DNA from: Castellaniella sp040276065
GTDB taxonomy: Bacteria > Pseudomonadota > Gammaproteobacteria > Burkholderiales > Burkholderiaceae_B
Direction of reading: 5' to 3'
Length of the DNA stretch: 64,000 nt
Assembly: GCF_040276065.1 (NCBI RefSeq)
Contig: NZ_JBELOI010000004.1
Location: 62,001-126,000 of the forward strand
The number at the start of each line of letters is the position of its first letter. The stretch's first letter is position 1. Position numbers and translations under genes: made by a program. The notes under the pieces were generated by a model that was given only the letters and a program-made list of their open reading frames with translations, searched no databases and was not told the DNA's origin. Below, one piece after another: positions 42,891 to 52,235 of the stretch.

Positions 42891-42967
42891 CCGTGCCGAT
42901 GCGGCCAGGATGGGATAAGCTGGGCGGGCCCGCGGCCCTGGCCGCCACATGAAACACGCCCAAAGCC

Positions 42968-43753
42968 ATGAAACTCGCCACCTGGAACGTCAACTCCCTC
43001 AATGTGCGGCTACCCCACGTCCTGGACTGGCTGGACGCCAACCCGGTCGATGCCCTATGCCTGCAGGAACTGAAACTGCCGGACGAAAAGTTCCCGCTCG
43101 AGGCCTTTGCCGAACGCGGCTACCAGGCGTGCTGGGTCGGCCAGAAGACCTACAACGGCGTGGCGATCGTCAGCCGCGCCCCGAGCGACGATGTCCAGCG
43201 CAACATTCCGGGCTACGACGATCCGCAGAGCCGCATCATCGCCGCCACACTGCCGGACGCCAACGGCGGGCCCGTTCGCGTCATCAGCGCCTACTGCCCC
43301 AACGGCCAGTCGGTGGACAGCGACAAGTACGTCTACAAGCTCGAATGGTTCGCCCGGCTGCGCGACTGGCTCGAGGACGAGCTGCGTCGCTACCCGCGCC
43401 TGGCGATCCTGGGCGACTACAACGTGGCACCGGCCGACGAGGATGTCCACGACCCGGCGGCCTGGGAGGGCGAGATCCTGGTATCGGCGCCCGAACGCGA
43501 GGCCTTTGGCGCGCTGCTCGAGCTGGGCCTGAGCGATACCTTTCGGCAGTTCCAGCAAGCGCCAAAGTCCTTTACATGGTGGGATTATCGGCGTCTCGCC
43601 TTTCGGCGCAATGCGGGGATGCGCATCGATCATATTCTGGCATCGGAGGCCTTGGCGCCGCATGTCCGCTCGTGCGTCGTCGACAAGACGCCCAGGGCCT
43701 GGGAAAAACCGTCGGACCACGCGCCGGTGATCGCCGAATTCCACGCCGCCTGA
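42968..43753 (+). CDS. xth: Exodeoxyribonuclease III
   Basis: 261 residues of the AP-endonuclease/ExoIII family for base-excision repair. ATWNVNSLNVRLP at the N-terminus, metal-binding Glu34 (CLQELK), WVGQKTYNGVAIVSR, LGDYNVAP (Asp/Asn), WWDYR and the C-terminal SDHAPV catalytic His. It is cytosolic, complete and of typical length. It lies just outside the island on the regulator side. Confidence 0.95.
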   Translation: MKLATWNVNSLNVRLPHVLDWLDANPVDALCLQELKLPDEKFPLEAFAERGYQACWVGQKTYNGVAIVSRAPSDDVQRNIPGYDDPQSRIIAATLPDANGGPVRVISAYCPNGQSVDSDKYVYKLEWFARLRDWLEDELRRYPRLAILGDYNVAPADEDVHDPAAWEGEILVSAPEREAFGALLELGLSDTFRQFQQAPKSFTWWDYRRLAFRRNAGMRIDHILASEALAPHVRSCVVDKTPRAWEKPSDHAPVIAEFHAA

Positions 43754-43785
43754 GCGCGACCGCCCGCGAGCCCCACCCGGCCGTT

Positions 43786-43791
43786 TATAAT
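43786..43791 (+). promoter_or_regulatory. Candidate -10 (TATAAT) of the gmk-rpoZ-spoT run
   Basis: A consensus TATAAT within TTTATAATTT, 33 bp upstream of the ATG at 43824. No convincing -35 is seen. It is the only AT-rich patch between xth and the small acidic gene. Confidence 0.4.
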
Positions 43792-43823
43792 TTCAGCGTA
43801 TCACCGCCGCAAAAGACAAACCC

Positions 43824-44171
43824 ATGCCCTTGGACAGCCGCCTGATCGACCAACTCGATCAGGGCTACGTAATCGATATTACCCTCGAAGACCTGGATTT
43901 CCGGGTCTACGTCGCCTTGCGGGACGCCGATGTCGAGCACGTCGCGGCACTGGTGCCTCCCGAGCGCTTCGAGGACGGCGGCGAGGTGCATGTCGCCGCG
44001 ATCGACGACGGCGACGACGCCTCCGAACAGATTCAGGACGTGCTGTTCAACCTGAATCCGGGCGATGCGATCGTGTTCCTGTGCACGGGGCCCGACGCCT
44101 ACCGGGAAGCGCTCGCGGAACTGGGGGTGACGCCGCCCCCACCCCCCCACCCATCCGGCTCTCCGTCATGA
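43824..44171 (+). CDS. Small acidic protein of unknown function with C-terminal poly-proline
   Basis: 115 residues, strongly acidic (DITLEDLDFRVYVALRDADVEHV; IDDGDDASEQIQD), no signal peptide or membrane segment, no family recognised. The last residues are TPPPPPHPSGSPS: a five-proline run that would stall ribosomes without EF-P. Its stop overlaps the gmk start (ATGA), so gmk translation is probably coupled to it. Coding-like third-position GC and a clear -10 upstream support a real gene. Confidence 0.75.
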   Translation: MPLDSRLIDQLDQGYVIDITLEDLDFRVYVALRDADVEHVAALVPPERFEDGGEVHVAAIDDGDDASEQIQDVLFNLNPGDAIVFLCTGPDAYREALAELGVTPPPPPHPSGSPS

Positions 44172-44818
44172 CGCAGCATTCTGGCAATATTTTCATGGTC
44201 GTCGCGCCCAGCGGCGCCGGCAAATCCAGCTTGGTCAACGCCCTGCTGGCCAAGGACCCTTCCCTCGCATTGTCGATCTCGTGCACCACCCGCACACCGC
44301 GGCCGGGCGAAAAGGACAAGCAGCACTATCTGTTCGTGGAGGACGCGGCGTTTCAGTCGTTGCGCGATCAGGGCGGCATGCTGGAATGGGCCGAGGTGCA
44401 CGGCAATTTCTACGGGACCCCGCGCGAGCCGGTGGAGCGCGCCCTGACGGCCGGCACGGACATCATTCTCGAGATCGATTGGCAGGGCGCGCGTCAAGTC
44501 CGCCGCCATTACCCGCAAGCGGTCGGCGTCTTCATCCTGCCGCCGTCCATCGAGGCCCTGGAGGCGCGCCTCAAGAACCGGGGGCAGGATGCCCCGCAGG
44601 TCATCGCCCGCCGGCTCCTCGCGGCGGGAGGCGAAATGGCGCATGCCTCCGATTGCGAATATGTTATTATTAATCAAGAATTTAGCCTTGCACTCGAGCA
44701 GCTTAGCCATATCGTCGCCGCAACCCGGCTACGTTATGGCGCGCAGGCCGCCCGCCACGCCGAGCTCTTCACCCAGCTCGGCATCCGCAAGACCCCCTCG
44801 TCCCCAACCGACACCTGA
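44168..44818 (+). CDS. gmk: Guanylate kinase
   Basis: 216 residues. P-loop VVAPSGAGKSSLV near the N-terminus; SCTTRTPRPGEKD and the GMP-binding FYGTPREPVE are conserved. It converts GMP to GDP with ATP. It stands in the conserved order gmk-rpoZ-spoT, 11 bp before rpoZ. The start at 44168 is set by the P-loop spacing and the ATGA overlap. Confidence 0.96.
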   Translation: MTQHSGNIFMVVAPSGAGKSSLVNALLAKDPSLALSISCTTRTPRPGEKDKQHYLFVEDAAFQSLRDQGGMLEWAEVHGNFYGTPREPVERALTAGTDIILEIDWQGARQVRRHYPQAVGVFILPPSIEALEARLKNRGQDAPQVIARRLLAAGGEMAHASDCEYVIINQEFSLALEQLSHIVAATRLRYGAQAARHAELFTQLGIRKTPSSPTDT

Positions 44819-44829
44819 GCAAAACACTT

Positions 44830-45033
44830 ATGGCCCGCATCACCGTAGAAGACTGTCTCGAACAAGTCCCCAACCGCTTCGACCTGACGCTGGTCGCCAC
44901 GTATCGCGCACGCGAACTGGCCCAAGGCCACGAGCCCCGCATCGAGACCCACAACAAGCCCACCGTCACTGCCCTGCGCGAAATCGCCCTGGGCCTGGTC
45001 GGCACGGAAATGCTGCGTAAGGTCCCCACCTGA
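44830..45033 (+). CDS. rpoZ: RNA polymerase omega subunit
   Basis: 67 residues, normal for omega. MARITVEDCLEQVPNRFDLTLVATYRARELA is the family N-terminus, with a conserved helix NKPTVTALREIALG. It helps beta' folding and is part of the ppGpp site of RNA polymerase, which fits its place between gmk and spoT. Confidence 0.97.
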   Translation: MARITVEDCLEQVPNRFDLTLVATYRARELAQGHEPRIETHNKPTVTALREIALGLVGTEMLRKVPT

Positions 45034-45046
45034 TCGCGAGCAACCC

Positions 45047-47314
45047 ATGGCGTTTCCGGGTCTACGCGGCGCTTCTTCCGGCCTACTGGCGGTCCTGAAA
45101 AAGGGCCCCCGGCTGAGACGCCGCAAGCCCCGTGCGGCCGCGCAGGCCCCCGTCCCCGAAACACCCCCCAGCCCCATCGCCTCGCTCGCGGAACTGACGC
45201 GAATCATCGGTACCTACCTTAGCGCGCGCGACATCGAGCGCGTGCGCGAGGCCTATCGCTTTGCCGACAATGCGCACCTGGGCCAGTTCCGCGCCAGCGG
45301 AGAGCCCTACATCTCGCATCCGATCGCGGTCACTGAGATCTGCGCCGGCTGGAAGCTCGACGCCGATTCTCTGATGGCCGCCCTGCTCCATGACGTGATC
45401 GAGGATCAAGGCGTCGCCAAGCAAGAGCTCGCCGAGAAATTCGGCACCGAGGTCGCGGAAATCGTCGACGGCCTCTCCAAGCTCGAGCGCCTCGAATTCG
45501 CCACCAAGGCCGAGCAGCAGGCGGAATCTTTTCGCAAGATGCTGCTGGCCATGGCGCGTGATGTGCGCGTCATCCTCATCAAGCTCGCCGACCGCCTGCA
45601 CAATATGCGCACGCTGGACGCCGTATCGCCGGAAAAGCGTCGCCGCGTGGCGCGCGAGACGCTGGACATCTACACCCCCATCGCTCACCGGCTAGGCCTC
45701 AACGCGCTGTTCCGAGAGCTGCAGGACCGCTGCTTCAAGGCCATGTATCCGAACCGCTATGCGGTCCTGCACAAGGCCATGATGGCCGCTCGCGGCAATC
45801 GCCGCGAGGTGATCTCGCGCATCGCCGAGACCGTGCGCGTGGCCCTGCCCGCCGCGGGACTGGACGCCGAGGTCTCGGGCCGCGAGAAATCGCTCTACGG
45901 GATCTACAAGAAAATGGTCGAGCAAAAAAAGTCGTTCTCCGACGTGCTCGACATCTATGGCTTCCGGGTCGTGGTCCACACCCTGCCGGAGTGCTACCTG
46001 GCCCTGGGCACCCTGCATCAGCTCTATCGGCCCGTGCCGGGCAAATTCAAGGACTATATCGCCATCCCCAAGATCAATGGCTACCAGTCCCTGCACACCA
46101 CCCTGATCGGCCCCTACGGCACGCCCGTCGAGTTCCAGTTCCGCACGCGCGACATGGACCACGTGGCCGAGGAAGGCGTCGCCTCTCACTGGCTCTACAA
46201 AGAGGACGGCACCTCGCTCAACGATCTGCAAAAACGCACCCACCAGTGGCTGCAATCCCTGCTCGACATCCAGAGCCAGACCGGGGATTCCGGAGAGTTC
46301 CTCGAGCATGTCAAGGTGGACCTGTTTCCCGATGCGGTCTACGTCTTCACGCCGCAGGGCAAGATCCTGTCCCTGCCGCGAGGCGCGACCCCGGTCGACT
46401 TCGCCTACGCCATCCACACCGACGTGGGCAACCACGCGGTCGCCTGCAAGATCAACGGGGAATTCTCGCCGCTGCGCTCTGAGTTGCGCAGCGGCGATTC
46501 GGTCGAGATCATTACGTCGGCGGCCTCGCGGCCCAGCGCGCACTGGCTCAACTACGTGCGCACGGGGCGCGCGCGCTCCGAGATCCGGCATTACCTGCGC
46601 ACCCAGCGCTATGAGGAATCGACCGCTTTCGGCCGCCGCCTGCTCGCGCAGGCCTTCGATCAGATCGGCCTGGCCTACCCGAGCGACGGGGACGCCCAGT
46701 GGGAACGATTGGCCAAAAGCTCGGGTGCCGCATCGCGCGACGAGATTCTTGCCGACATCGGCCTGGGCAAGCGCCTGGCAGCCGTTGTCGCGCGCCGCTT
46801 TGCACCCGAGAACACCTTGGTGGCCACCACGGCGGCGGCGGTCGACGAGTTCACCTCGGTCACCAGCGCGCCCATCGTGATACACGGCAACGAAGGCCAG
46901 GCGGTGCAGCTCGCGCCCTGCTGTGGCCCGCTGCCGGGTGATGCCATCATGGGCGGAATACGCCTCGGGCACGGCCTGGTGGTGCACATGGCCGACTGCC
47001 CGGTGGCCCTACGCCAGAAAGCGCGCGAACCCGAGCGCTGGATTCCCGTGGTCTGGGACGCCAACACCGCGCGGCACCTGACCACGCGCCTGGACATCAC
47101 CGTCATCAACGAGCGCGGTGTCCTGGGCCGCCTCGCCGCCGAAATCACCGAGGCCGATTCGAATATCGTCCAGCTCTCGATGCCCGACGAGGCGGCGTCC
47201 ACCGCGCTGATCCATCTCACGATCCAGGTCGACAGCCGCAAGCACCTGGCCCAGGTGATCCGCTCGATCCGCCACGTGCCACAGGTCCAGAAGATCGTCC
47301 GCGCGAAAGGCTGA
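45047..47314 (+). CDS. spoT: Bifunctional (p)ppGpp synthetase/hydrolase, SpoT type
   Basis: 755 residues. A Pro/Arg-rich N-terminus of about 45 residues, then the HD hydrolase (ISHPIAV, LLHDVIED: His/Asp pairs intact), the RelA/SpoT synthetase (REKSLYGIYKKM, DIYGFRVVV, KINGYQSLHTTL; SpoT-like rather than RelA-like), TGS (VFTPQGKILSLPRGAT), and a C-terminal ACT domain (LDITVINERGVLGRL). It makes and degrades the stringent alarmone. It starts 13 bp after rpoZ. Confidence 0.96.
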   Translation: MAFPGLRGASSGLLAVLKKGPRLRRRKPRAAAQAPVPETPPSPIASLAELTRIIGTYLSARDIERVREAYRFADNAHLGQFRASGEPYISHPIAVTEICAGWKLDADSLMAALLHDVIEDQGVAKQELAEKFGTEVAEIVDGLSKLERLEFATKAEQQAESFRKMLLAMARDVRVILIKLADRLHNMRTLDAVSPEKRRRVARETLDIYTPIAHRLGLNALFRELQDRCFKAMYPNRYAVLHKAMMAARGNRREVISRIAETVRVALPAAGLDAEVSGREKSLYGIYKKMVEQKKSFSDVLDIYGFRVVVHTLPECYLALGTLHQLYRPVPGKFKDYIAIPKINGYQSLHTTLIGPYGTPVEFQFRTRDMDHVAEEGVASHWLYKEDGTSLNDLQKRTHQWLQSLLDIQSQTGDSGEFLEHVKVDLFPDAVYVFTPQGKILSLPRGATPVDFAYAIHTDVGNHAVACKINGEFSPLRSELRSGDSVEIITSAASRPSAHWLNYVRTGRARSEIRHYLRTQRYEESTAFGRRLLAQAFDQIGLAYPSDGDAQWERLAKSSGAASRDEILADIGLGKRLAAVVARRFAPENTLVATTAAAVDEFTSVTSAPIVIHGNEGQAVQLAPCCGPLPGDAIMGGIRLGHGLVVHMADCPVALRQKAREPERWIPVVWDANTARHLTTRLDITVINERGVLGRLAAEITEADSNIVQLSMPDEAASTALIHLTIQVDSRKHLAQVIRSIRHVPQVQKIVRAKG

Positions 47315-47317
47315 GGA

Positions 47318-49276
47318 TCAGCGCTGGTCCTCACCCTCGATCAGTTTTTCGCCATCGGCGGTGATCTTGACCTTGAGCTGCTGGCGCAGATTGGCCATTA
47401 CCGCACGCTCCTCGGTGTCCGCCCAAACCTGCGCCAATTGCGCGCCCAGCCCGTTCAAGGCGGGATTATCCGCGGAACCGGCCTTGACCTGATCGACGCG
47501 GATGATCGCGTAACCCTGCGCCAGCGCCGTACCGGCATAGCTGGGGAGCTTGGCGGTTGGCGCCTTGAAGGCCGCCTCCAGCACGACCTTGCTCAGGCCC
47601 ATCGGATTGAGGCGGCTGATGGTCGCGGGCTCGCCGAAATCTTCGCTCGAGGGCTCTTGTGCGTTCAGCAGCGTCTGCAGCGCCGCCTCACCCGCCGCGA
47701 CGGTGGCCTGCTGCGTGCGCTCGGCCACGAGCTGTTCGCGAATCCGGTCCCGTACCCGGTCAAGGGCTGGCACGTGGGCGGGCTCCACCGCGTCAACACG
47801 CACGGCGAGCATGGTATCGGGCGAAATTTCGATGACGCCGGAATTCTGCTTGTCGGTCAAGACCTGGCTGCTGAACAGCGCCTGCCGCACACGGACATCC
47901 CCCAGCGTGGCCGCGTCCGCGGAGGCCGATGCCGCCTGAACACCGCCCTCACCCTCATCGAGCAGCCGGTCGCGGGCGATCCCGGAGGCGCGTCGCAACT
48001 CAAGACCCAAGGCCTTGGCGGCGGGCTCGAGGCTGGTGGGATTGTCATACACGAGGCCAGTGAGTTTGGTGGCCATGTCGGCGAAACGCTCGGCGGCAAG
48101 CTGGTGCCGGACCTCATCCTCGACCTTGACGCGCGCCTCGGCGAAGGTTTCGCCCTTTTCGGCTTGCTTGTCGTTGGCGATGAAGACGTGATAGCCGTCC
48201 TGCCCCTTGACCGGTTCGGAGACCTCGCCCTTGGCCAGCGCGAACACCGCCTGCTCGAGGTTCAGCGGCCAGACCCCGCGCTGAATCCAGCCGAGCTCGC
48301 CGCCCGAGCGGGCCGTACCGGCGTCCTGGGATTCCTTGCGGGCCAACTCGGCGAACTGCGAAGGCTCGGCGCGGGCGCGCTCGGCCAAGCCCCTGGCCTT
48401 GTCCAACGCCTGGCGATCGACCTCCTCGGTGGCCCCGGCAGGCAGCTTGACCAGGATGTGACTGACGTTGACCCTGGCCGGGACCACGTACTTGGCCTTG
48501 TTCTGCTCGTAGTATTCCTTGAGTTTGGGCTCATCGAGCGTCGGCACGCTGGCCAGGGCCGCGGCCTCGTCGAGCACGACGTAACTGGCCGAAACCTGTT
48601 CAGGCAGGCGCAGCGCATCCTGGTGAGCCTTGTACCAGGCCTCGATATCGGCGTCGTCGACCTGGATCCCCTTGCCATAGTCGACAGGCTTGAAGACACG
48701 CAGGCCGATCGTGCGCTCTTCGGTCAGGGCGCGCTTGATTTCGTCGAGCACCGGCTTGGGCAAGCCGGCGGTGTCGCCCACGGGCCCCAGGACCCGGTCC
48801 AGCGCCAGCTCGGCCCGCTGCCCCGCCTCAAAATCGCGCGGCGACAAACCGGCCGAGGCCAGGGCCTCGTTATAGCGATCCGCCGAAAACTGCCCATCGA
48901 CCTGTAATTGCGGCATGGCCGCGATGGCGCGCCGCAAGGCGCCATCCGATACGCTGAAGTGATCCTTGGTGGCCACCAGGATCTGCACGCGACGGTCGAT
49001 CAATTGATCGAGCAAGGCGCGGCGCGCCGGCGGATTGTCCAGCAAGGCGGGATCAAAACGCCCTTGGCTACCCGCCTGCATCTGCTGGAGCTGGTTGCGA
49101 CGCGCCTCGTCGAATTCCTCTTGGGTCACCGATGCCTTGCCAACCTCTGCAATCGCATGATCGCCGGACACGTAGGTGGAATAGCCGCTCACGCCGATCA
49201 GGGCGAACGAGGGCACCACCAGGATCAGGAGAATCAACTGCATCAGTCGTTGATGCGTACGGATGAATTCGAACAT
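47318..49276 (-). CDS. PpiD-like periplasmic peptidyl-prolyl isomerase/foldase
   Basis: 652 residues. One N-terminal membrane anchor (LILLILVVPSFALIGVSG, about 15-32), SurA-type N-domain, a parvulin PPIase domain (about 265-365: VSHILVKLPAGA, ELGWIQRGVW, GYHVFIAND), and a long helical C-terminal region. It assists outer-membrane and secreted protein folding at the periplasmic face of the inner membrane. It is convergent with spoT, 3 bp apart. Confidence 0.92.
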   Translation of the reverse strand: MFEFIRTHQRLMQLILLILVVPSFALIGVSGYSTYVSGDHAIAEVGKASVTQEEFDEARRNQLQQMQAGSQGRFDPALLDNPPARRALLDQLIDRRVQILVATKDHFSVSDGALRRAIAAMPQLQVDGQFSADRYNEALASAGLSPRDFEAGQRAELALDRVLGPVGDTAGLPKPVLDEIKRALTEERTIGLRVFKPVDYGKGIQVDDADIEAWYKAHQDALRLPEQVSASYVVLDEAAALASVPTLDEPKLKEYYEQNKAKYVVPARVNVSHILVKLPAGATEEVDRQALDKARGLAERARAEPSQFAELARKESQDAGTARSGGELGWIQRGVWPLNLEQAVFALAKGEVSEPVKGQDGYHVFIANDKQAEKGETFAEARVKVEDEVRHQLAAERFADMATKLTGLVYDNPTSLEPAAKALGLELRRASGIARDRLLDEGEGGVQAASASADAATLGDVRVRQALFSSQVLTDKQNSGVIEISPDTMLAVRVDAVEPAHVPALDRVRDRIREQLVAERTQQATVAAGEAALQTLLNAQEPSSEDFGEPATISRLNPMGLSKVVLEAAFKAPTAKLPSYAGTALAQGYAIIRVDQVKAGSADNPALNGLGAQLAQVWADTEERAVMANLRQQLKVKITADGEKLIEGEDQR

Positions 49277-49427
49277 GTGTCACCTGCCGGAGTGCGCGGC
49301 CCCACGGACCCGCGCCACAAAATTTTCCGAAGTTTACCACTGCTCACCCAACGCTCTCGCATTGCGCTCGGCGATCCAGGGATAGAATGAGGCGTTTTCG
49401 TTCCGACCGCGGCCACCTCGCCACCTC

Positions 49428-50195
49428 ATGACCAACGCTTGCACGCCCTGGCCCTACCCGGCCCTGATCGCCCACCGGGGCGGCGGGCGCCATGCGCCCG
49501 AAAACACGCTCTCGGCCCTGCGGACAGGCGCCGCCTACGGCTATCGCATGATGGAATACGACGTCAAGCTGAGCGCGGACGAGGTGCCGATCCTGCTGCA
49601 CGACGACACCGTGGACCGCACCTCCGATGGCCGGGGCGCTGCGGCCTGCCTCGACTGGCGGGCCCTGGCCGAGCTGGATTGCGGCGCCTGGCACGGGCCG
49701 GCCTTCGCGGGCGAACCCCTGACCACCCTGTACGCCGCCGCCCGCTACACACTCGCCAACGATCTGTGCAGCAACATCGAGATCAAGCCCAGCCCCGGCG
49801 CGGAAACCCACACCGGCGCGCGGATCGCGGAACTGGCCGCCCACCTGTGGCGAGGCGCCGCCCGGCCGCCGCTATTGTCGTCGTTTTCCGAGGCCGCGCT
49901 GCGGGCCGCCCGCGAGGCGGCGCCCGGCTTGCCGCGCGCCCTGCTCATCGACGGTCCCGTGCCCTCCGACTGGCATGCTCGCGCGCACAGCCTGGGCTGC
50001 ATCGGCCTGCACATCGACCATCGGCACGCCCAACGCGACGTGGTGGCCGACATCCTGGGCCGGGGATGCGCCCTGGCCGTCTGGACCGTGAACGACGCCG
50101 CGCGCGCCAGCGAGCTGTTTGCCTGGGGCTGCCACGCGCTGTTCACCGACGCGCTCGAAACCCTCAAAACGGCCGTGCCGCACGCACGCCCATAG
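49428..50195 (+). CDS. Glycerophosphodiester phosphodiesterase
   Basis: 255 residues, GDPD TIM barrel, cytosolic UgpQ-like (no signal peptide). Catalytic His16 and Arg in IAHRGGGRHAPENTLSAL, metal Glu/Asp in MEYDVKLSADEVPILLHDDTVDRTSDG, and IEIKP. It hydrolyses glycerophosphodiesters to glycerol 3-phosphate and an alcohol. Confidence 0.93.
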   Translation: MTNACTPWPYPALIAHRGGGRHAPENTLSALRTGAAYGYRMMEYDVKLSADEVPILLHDDTVDRTSDGRGAAACLDWRALAELDCGAWHGPAFAGEPLTTLYAAARYTLANDLCSNIEIKPSPGAETHTGARIAELAAHLWRGAARPPLLSSFSEAALRAAREAAPGLPRALLIDGPVPSDWHARAHSLGCIGLHIDHRHAQRDVVADILGRGCALAVWTVNDAARASELFAWGCHALFTDALETLKTAVPHARP

Positions 50196-50205
50196 GATCC
50201 CGCCT

Positions 50206-51084
50206 GTGTTCAGCTATCGCCACGCCTTCCACGCCGCCAATCACGCGGACGTCCTCAAGCATGCCATCCTGGCCCAGGCCCTCGACTATTACGGCCGCAA
50301 GGACACGCCCTACTGGGTGATCGACACGCACGCCGGCGCCGGCCTCTACGCTCTGGATGGGGAATGGGCCGGCCAGAGCGGCGAGGTCACCGACGGCCTG
50401 GACCGGCTGCTTGGGCAGCCGAATCCACCGAGCCTCGTCACGCGCTACCTTCACGCCGTCCAGGCCTTCAACCCCGATGGCGTGGCCAATCTCTACCCGG
50501 GCTCCCCGTGCCTGGCCCTGCACCTGATGCGCCCGGGCGACAGGCTGCGCCTGTTCGAGTTGCACCCCACGGAAATCGAGGTGCTCAAGGATACCATCCG
50601 CCACCAGGGCCGCCAGGCCCTGCGCCAGACGCAGATCGCCCGCGAGGACGGCTTCGCGGGCATCCGCCGCCTGCTGCCCCCCGCGCCCCGGCGCGCGATC
50701 ATCCTCATCGATCCATCCTATGAGGACAAGCGGGACTATAAAAATACGCTGCTCGCCGTGCGCGACGGACTGCAGCGTTTTGCGCAAGGCTGCTATATGG
50801 TCTGGTACCCGCTGGTGCAGCGCACCCAGGCCCACGAACTGGCCCGCGCCCTCGAACGGCTGTCCGTGGACTGGGTGCACGCAAGCCTGACCGTACGCAA
50901 ACCCGCCGCCGATGGCCTGGGCTTGCATGGCAGCGGCATGTTCGTCATCAACCCGCCCTGGACACTGTATGAGGAACTGCAAGCGGCGATGCCCTGGCTG
51001 CGCGACAGGCTGGCGCAGGACGAGCACGCACGCCACACGCTGACGCGCGGCGAGGCTCAGAAACGCTCGCCCTCGCGCAAGTAG
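50206..51084 (+). CDS. rlmJ: 23S rRNA (adenine2030-N6)-methyltransferase
   Basis: 292 residues. It starts with GTG (VFSYRHAFHAANHADVLKH, aligned with LSYRHSFHAGNHADVLKH of E. coli RlmJ) and has AGGA just upstream; a longer ATG start would overlap the preceding gene. SAM motif DTHAGAGLYAL; catalytic IDPSYEDKRDY and NPPW. The 3' end overlaps the convergent pseudouridine synthase gene by 28 bp. Confidence 0.93.
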   Translation: MFSYRHAFHAANHADVLKHAILAQALDYYGRKDTPYWVIDTHAGAGLYALDGEWAGQSGEVTDGLDRLLGQPNPPSLVTRYLHAVQAFNPDGVANLYPGSPCLALHLMRPGDRLRLFELHPTEIEVLKDTIRHQGRQALRQTQIAREDGFAGIRRLLPPAPRRAIILIDPSYEDKRDYKNTLLAVRDGLQRFAQGCYMVWYPLVQRTQAHELARALERLSVDWVHASLTVRKPAADGLGLHGSGMFVINPPWTLYEELQAAMPWLRDRLAQDEHARHTLTRGEAQKRSPSRK

Positions 51085-51788
51085 CGCCACTGGCCCGGCG
51101 GCAGGTCGCCCAACACCACGCGGCCCATGCGCACGCGCTTCAGGCCGACCACCTTGAGGCCCACCAGCTCGCACATGCGGCGAATCTGGCGCTTGCGGCC
51201 CTCGCGCAAGATGAAATGGAGTTGATCCTGGTTCTGCCACTCTACCTGGGCGGGCCGCAGCGCCTGGCCGTCGAGGACCAGTCCGTGGTTGAGCTGGGCC
51301 AGTCCCTTGGGGCTCAGGCGCCCCTCGACGCGCACGAGATACTCCTTTTCCAGGTCGGAATCCTCGCCGATAAGCTGGCGCGCGATCCGGCCATCCTGGG
51401 TCAGCACCAGCAGGCCCTGGGAATCGATGTCCAGGCGCCCGGCGGGAGCGAGGCCCCTCAAGTGAGCGGGATCGAAGGCCGGACCGCCGCGCTCGGCATG
51501 GTGCTGGGTGCGCGCCTGGACCAGCGAGGCCGCCGTGCGGTAGCCCTTGTCGGACTGATGGGAAACATAGCCGACGGGCTTGTTGAGGATGATGGTGATC
51601 TTGCCGGTCTGGCGGCGTTCGGCCTGGCGCTCGAGCGAGATGCGGGCCGTGGGCGCGGCCTTGCTGCCCAGTTCGCGCACGATCTCGCCATCGACACGGA
51701 CCCAGCCGCGCTCGATGTAGGCGTCGGCCTCTCGACGCGAACACAGGCCGCGCTGGGCCATCAGCTTGGAAATTCGGACGGGTTCCAT
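51057..51788 (-). CDS. rluF: RsuA/RluB/RluF-family rRNA pseudouridine synthase
   Basis: 243 residues. N-terminal S4 domain (RISKLMAQRGLCSRREADAYIERGWV), then the synthase domain with catalytic Asp in AGRLDIDSQGLLVLT and the family motif GRKRQIRRM. The overall pattern fits RluF best (23S U2604), but RluB/RsuA specificity cannot be excluded. It lies 8 bp downstream of glnB on the same strand. Confidence 0.82.
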   Translation of the reverse strand: MEPVRISKLMAQRGLCSRREADAYIERGWVRVDGEIVRELGSKAAPTARISLERQAERRQTGKITIILNKPVGYVSHQSDKGYRTAASLVQARTQHHAERGGPAFDPAHLRGLAPAGRLDIDSQGLLVLTQDGRIARQLIGEDSDLEKEYLVRVEGRLSPKGLAQLNHGLVLDGQALRPAQVEWQNQDQLHFILREGRKRQIRRMCELVGLKVVGLKRVRMGRVVLGDLPPGQWRYLREGERF

Positions 51789-51796
51789 GGCTGCGG

Positions 51797-52135
51797 CTAC
51801 AGGGCTTCGATGCCGTTTTCCCCGGTGCGGATGCGCACCGCCTGCTCGACCGGTGTGACGAAAATCTTGCCATCGCCGATCTTGCCCGTGTGCGCGGCCT
51901 TGATGATGGCCTCGATCAGGGTCTCGACCTGGTCGGCGGCCACCACCACGTCGATGCGGATCTTGGGCAGGAAGTCGACGACATACTCGGCCCCGCGATA
52001 GAGTTCGGTATGGCCTTTTTGGCGCCCGAAGCCCTTGACCTCGGTGACCGTGAGGCCGTTGACGCCAAGCTCGGACAGCGCCTCGCGCACTTCGTCGAGC
52101 TTGAACGGCTTGACGATCGCGGTGATCTGCTTCAT
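51797..52135 (-). CDS. glnB: Nitrogen regulatory protein P-II
   Basis: 112 residues when started at 52135 (MKQITAIVKPFKLDEV), which puts the uridylylated Tyr at 51 in the T-loop (TELYRGAEYVVDFLPK). The B- and C-loop motifs TGKIGDGKIFV and VRIRTGE are intact. It senses 2-oxoglutarate/ATP and controls glutamine synthetase adenylylation and NtrB. An upstream ATG at 52150 would add five residues and has a GGGGCGCGAG stretch before it, so the start is not settled. It is divergent from argH. Confidence 0.95.
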   Translation of the reverse strand: MKQITAIVKPFKLDEVREALSELGVNGLTVTEVKGFGRQKGHTELYRGAEYVVDFLPKIRIDVVVAADQVETLIEAIIKAAHTGKIGDGKIFVTPVEQAVRIRTGENGIEAL

Positions 52136-52201
52136 GTCGTACTGTGCCATCGTAGTACTCGCGCCCCTTTGGAAAACTTCAAATATAACGCACAGGCGCC
52201 C

Positions 52202-52226
52202 GGTCCCTGTCCGGGACCTTTATAAT
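52202..52226 (+). promoter_or_regulatory. Candidate argH promoter with abutting dyad
   Basis: Hairpin/operator GGTCCC-tgtcc-GGGACC (52202-52218) runs directly into a consensus -10, TATAAT (52221-52226). The argH ATG is only 10 bp past this -10 and no Shine-Dalgarno is seen, so transcription from it would make a nearly leaderless mRNA. Confidence 0.45.
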
Positions 52227-52235
52227 TCCGCCACT

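Noticed and set aside
45692..46987. 431-codon minus-strand frame over spoT
   Set aside because: Antisense to an intact SpoT; shadow frame.
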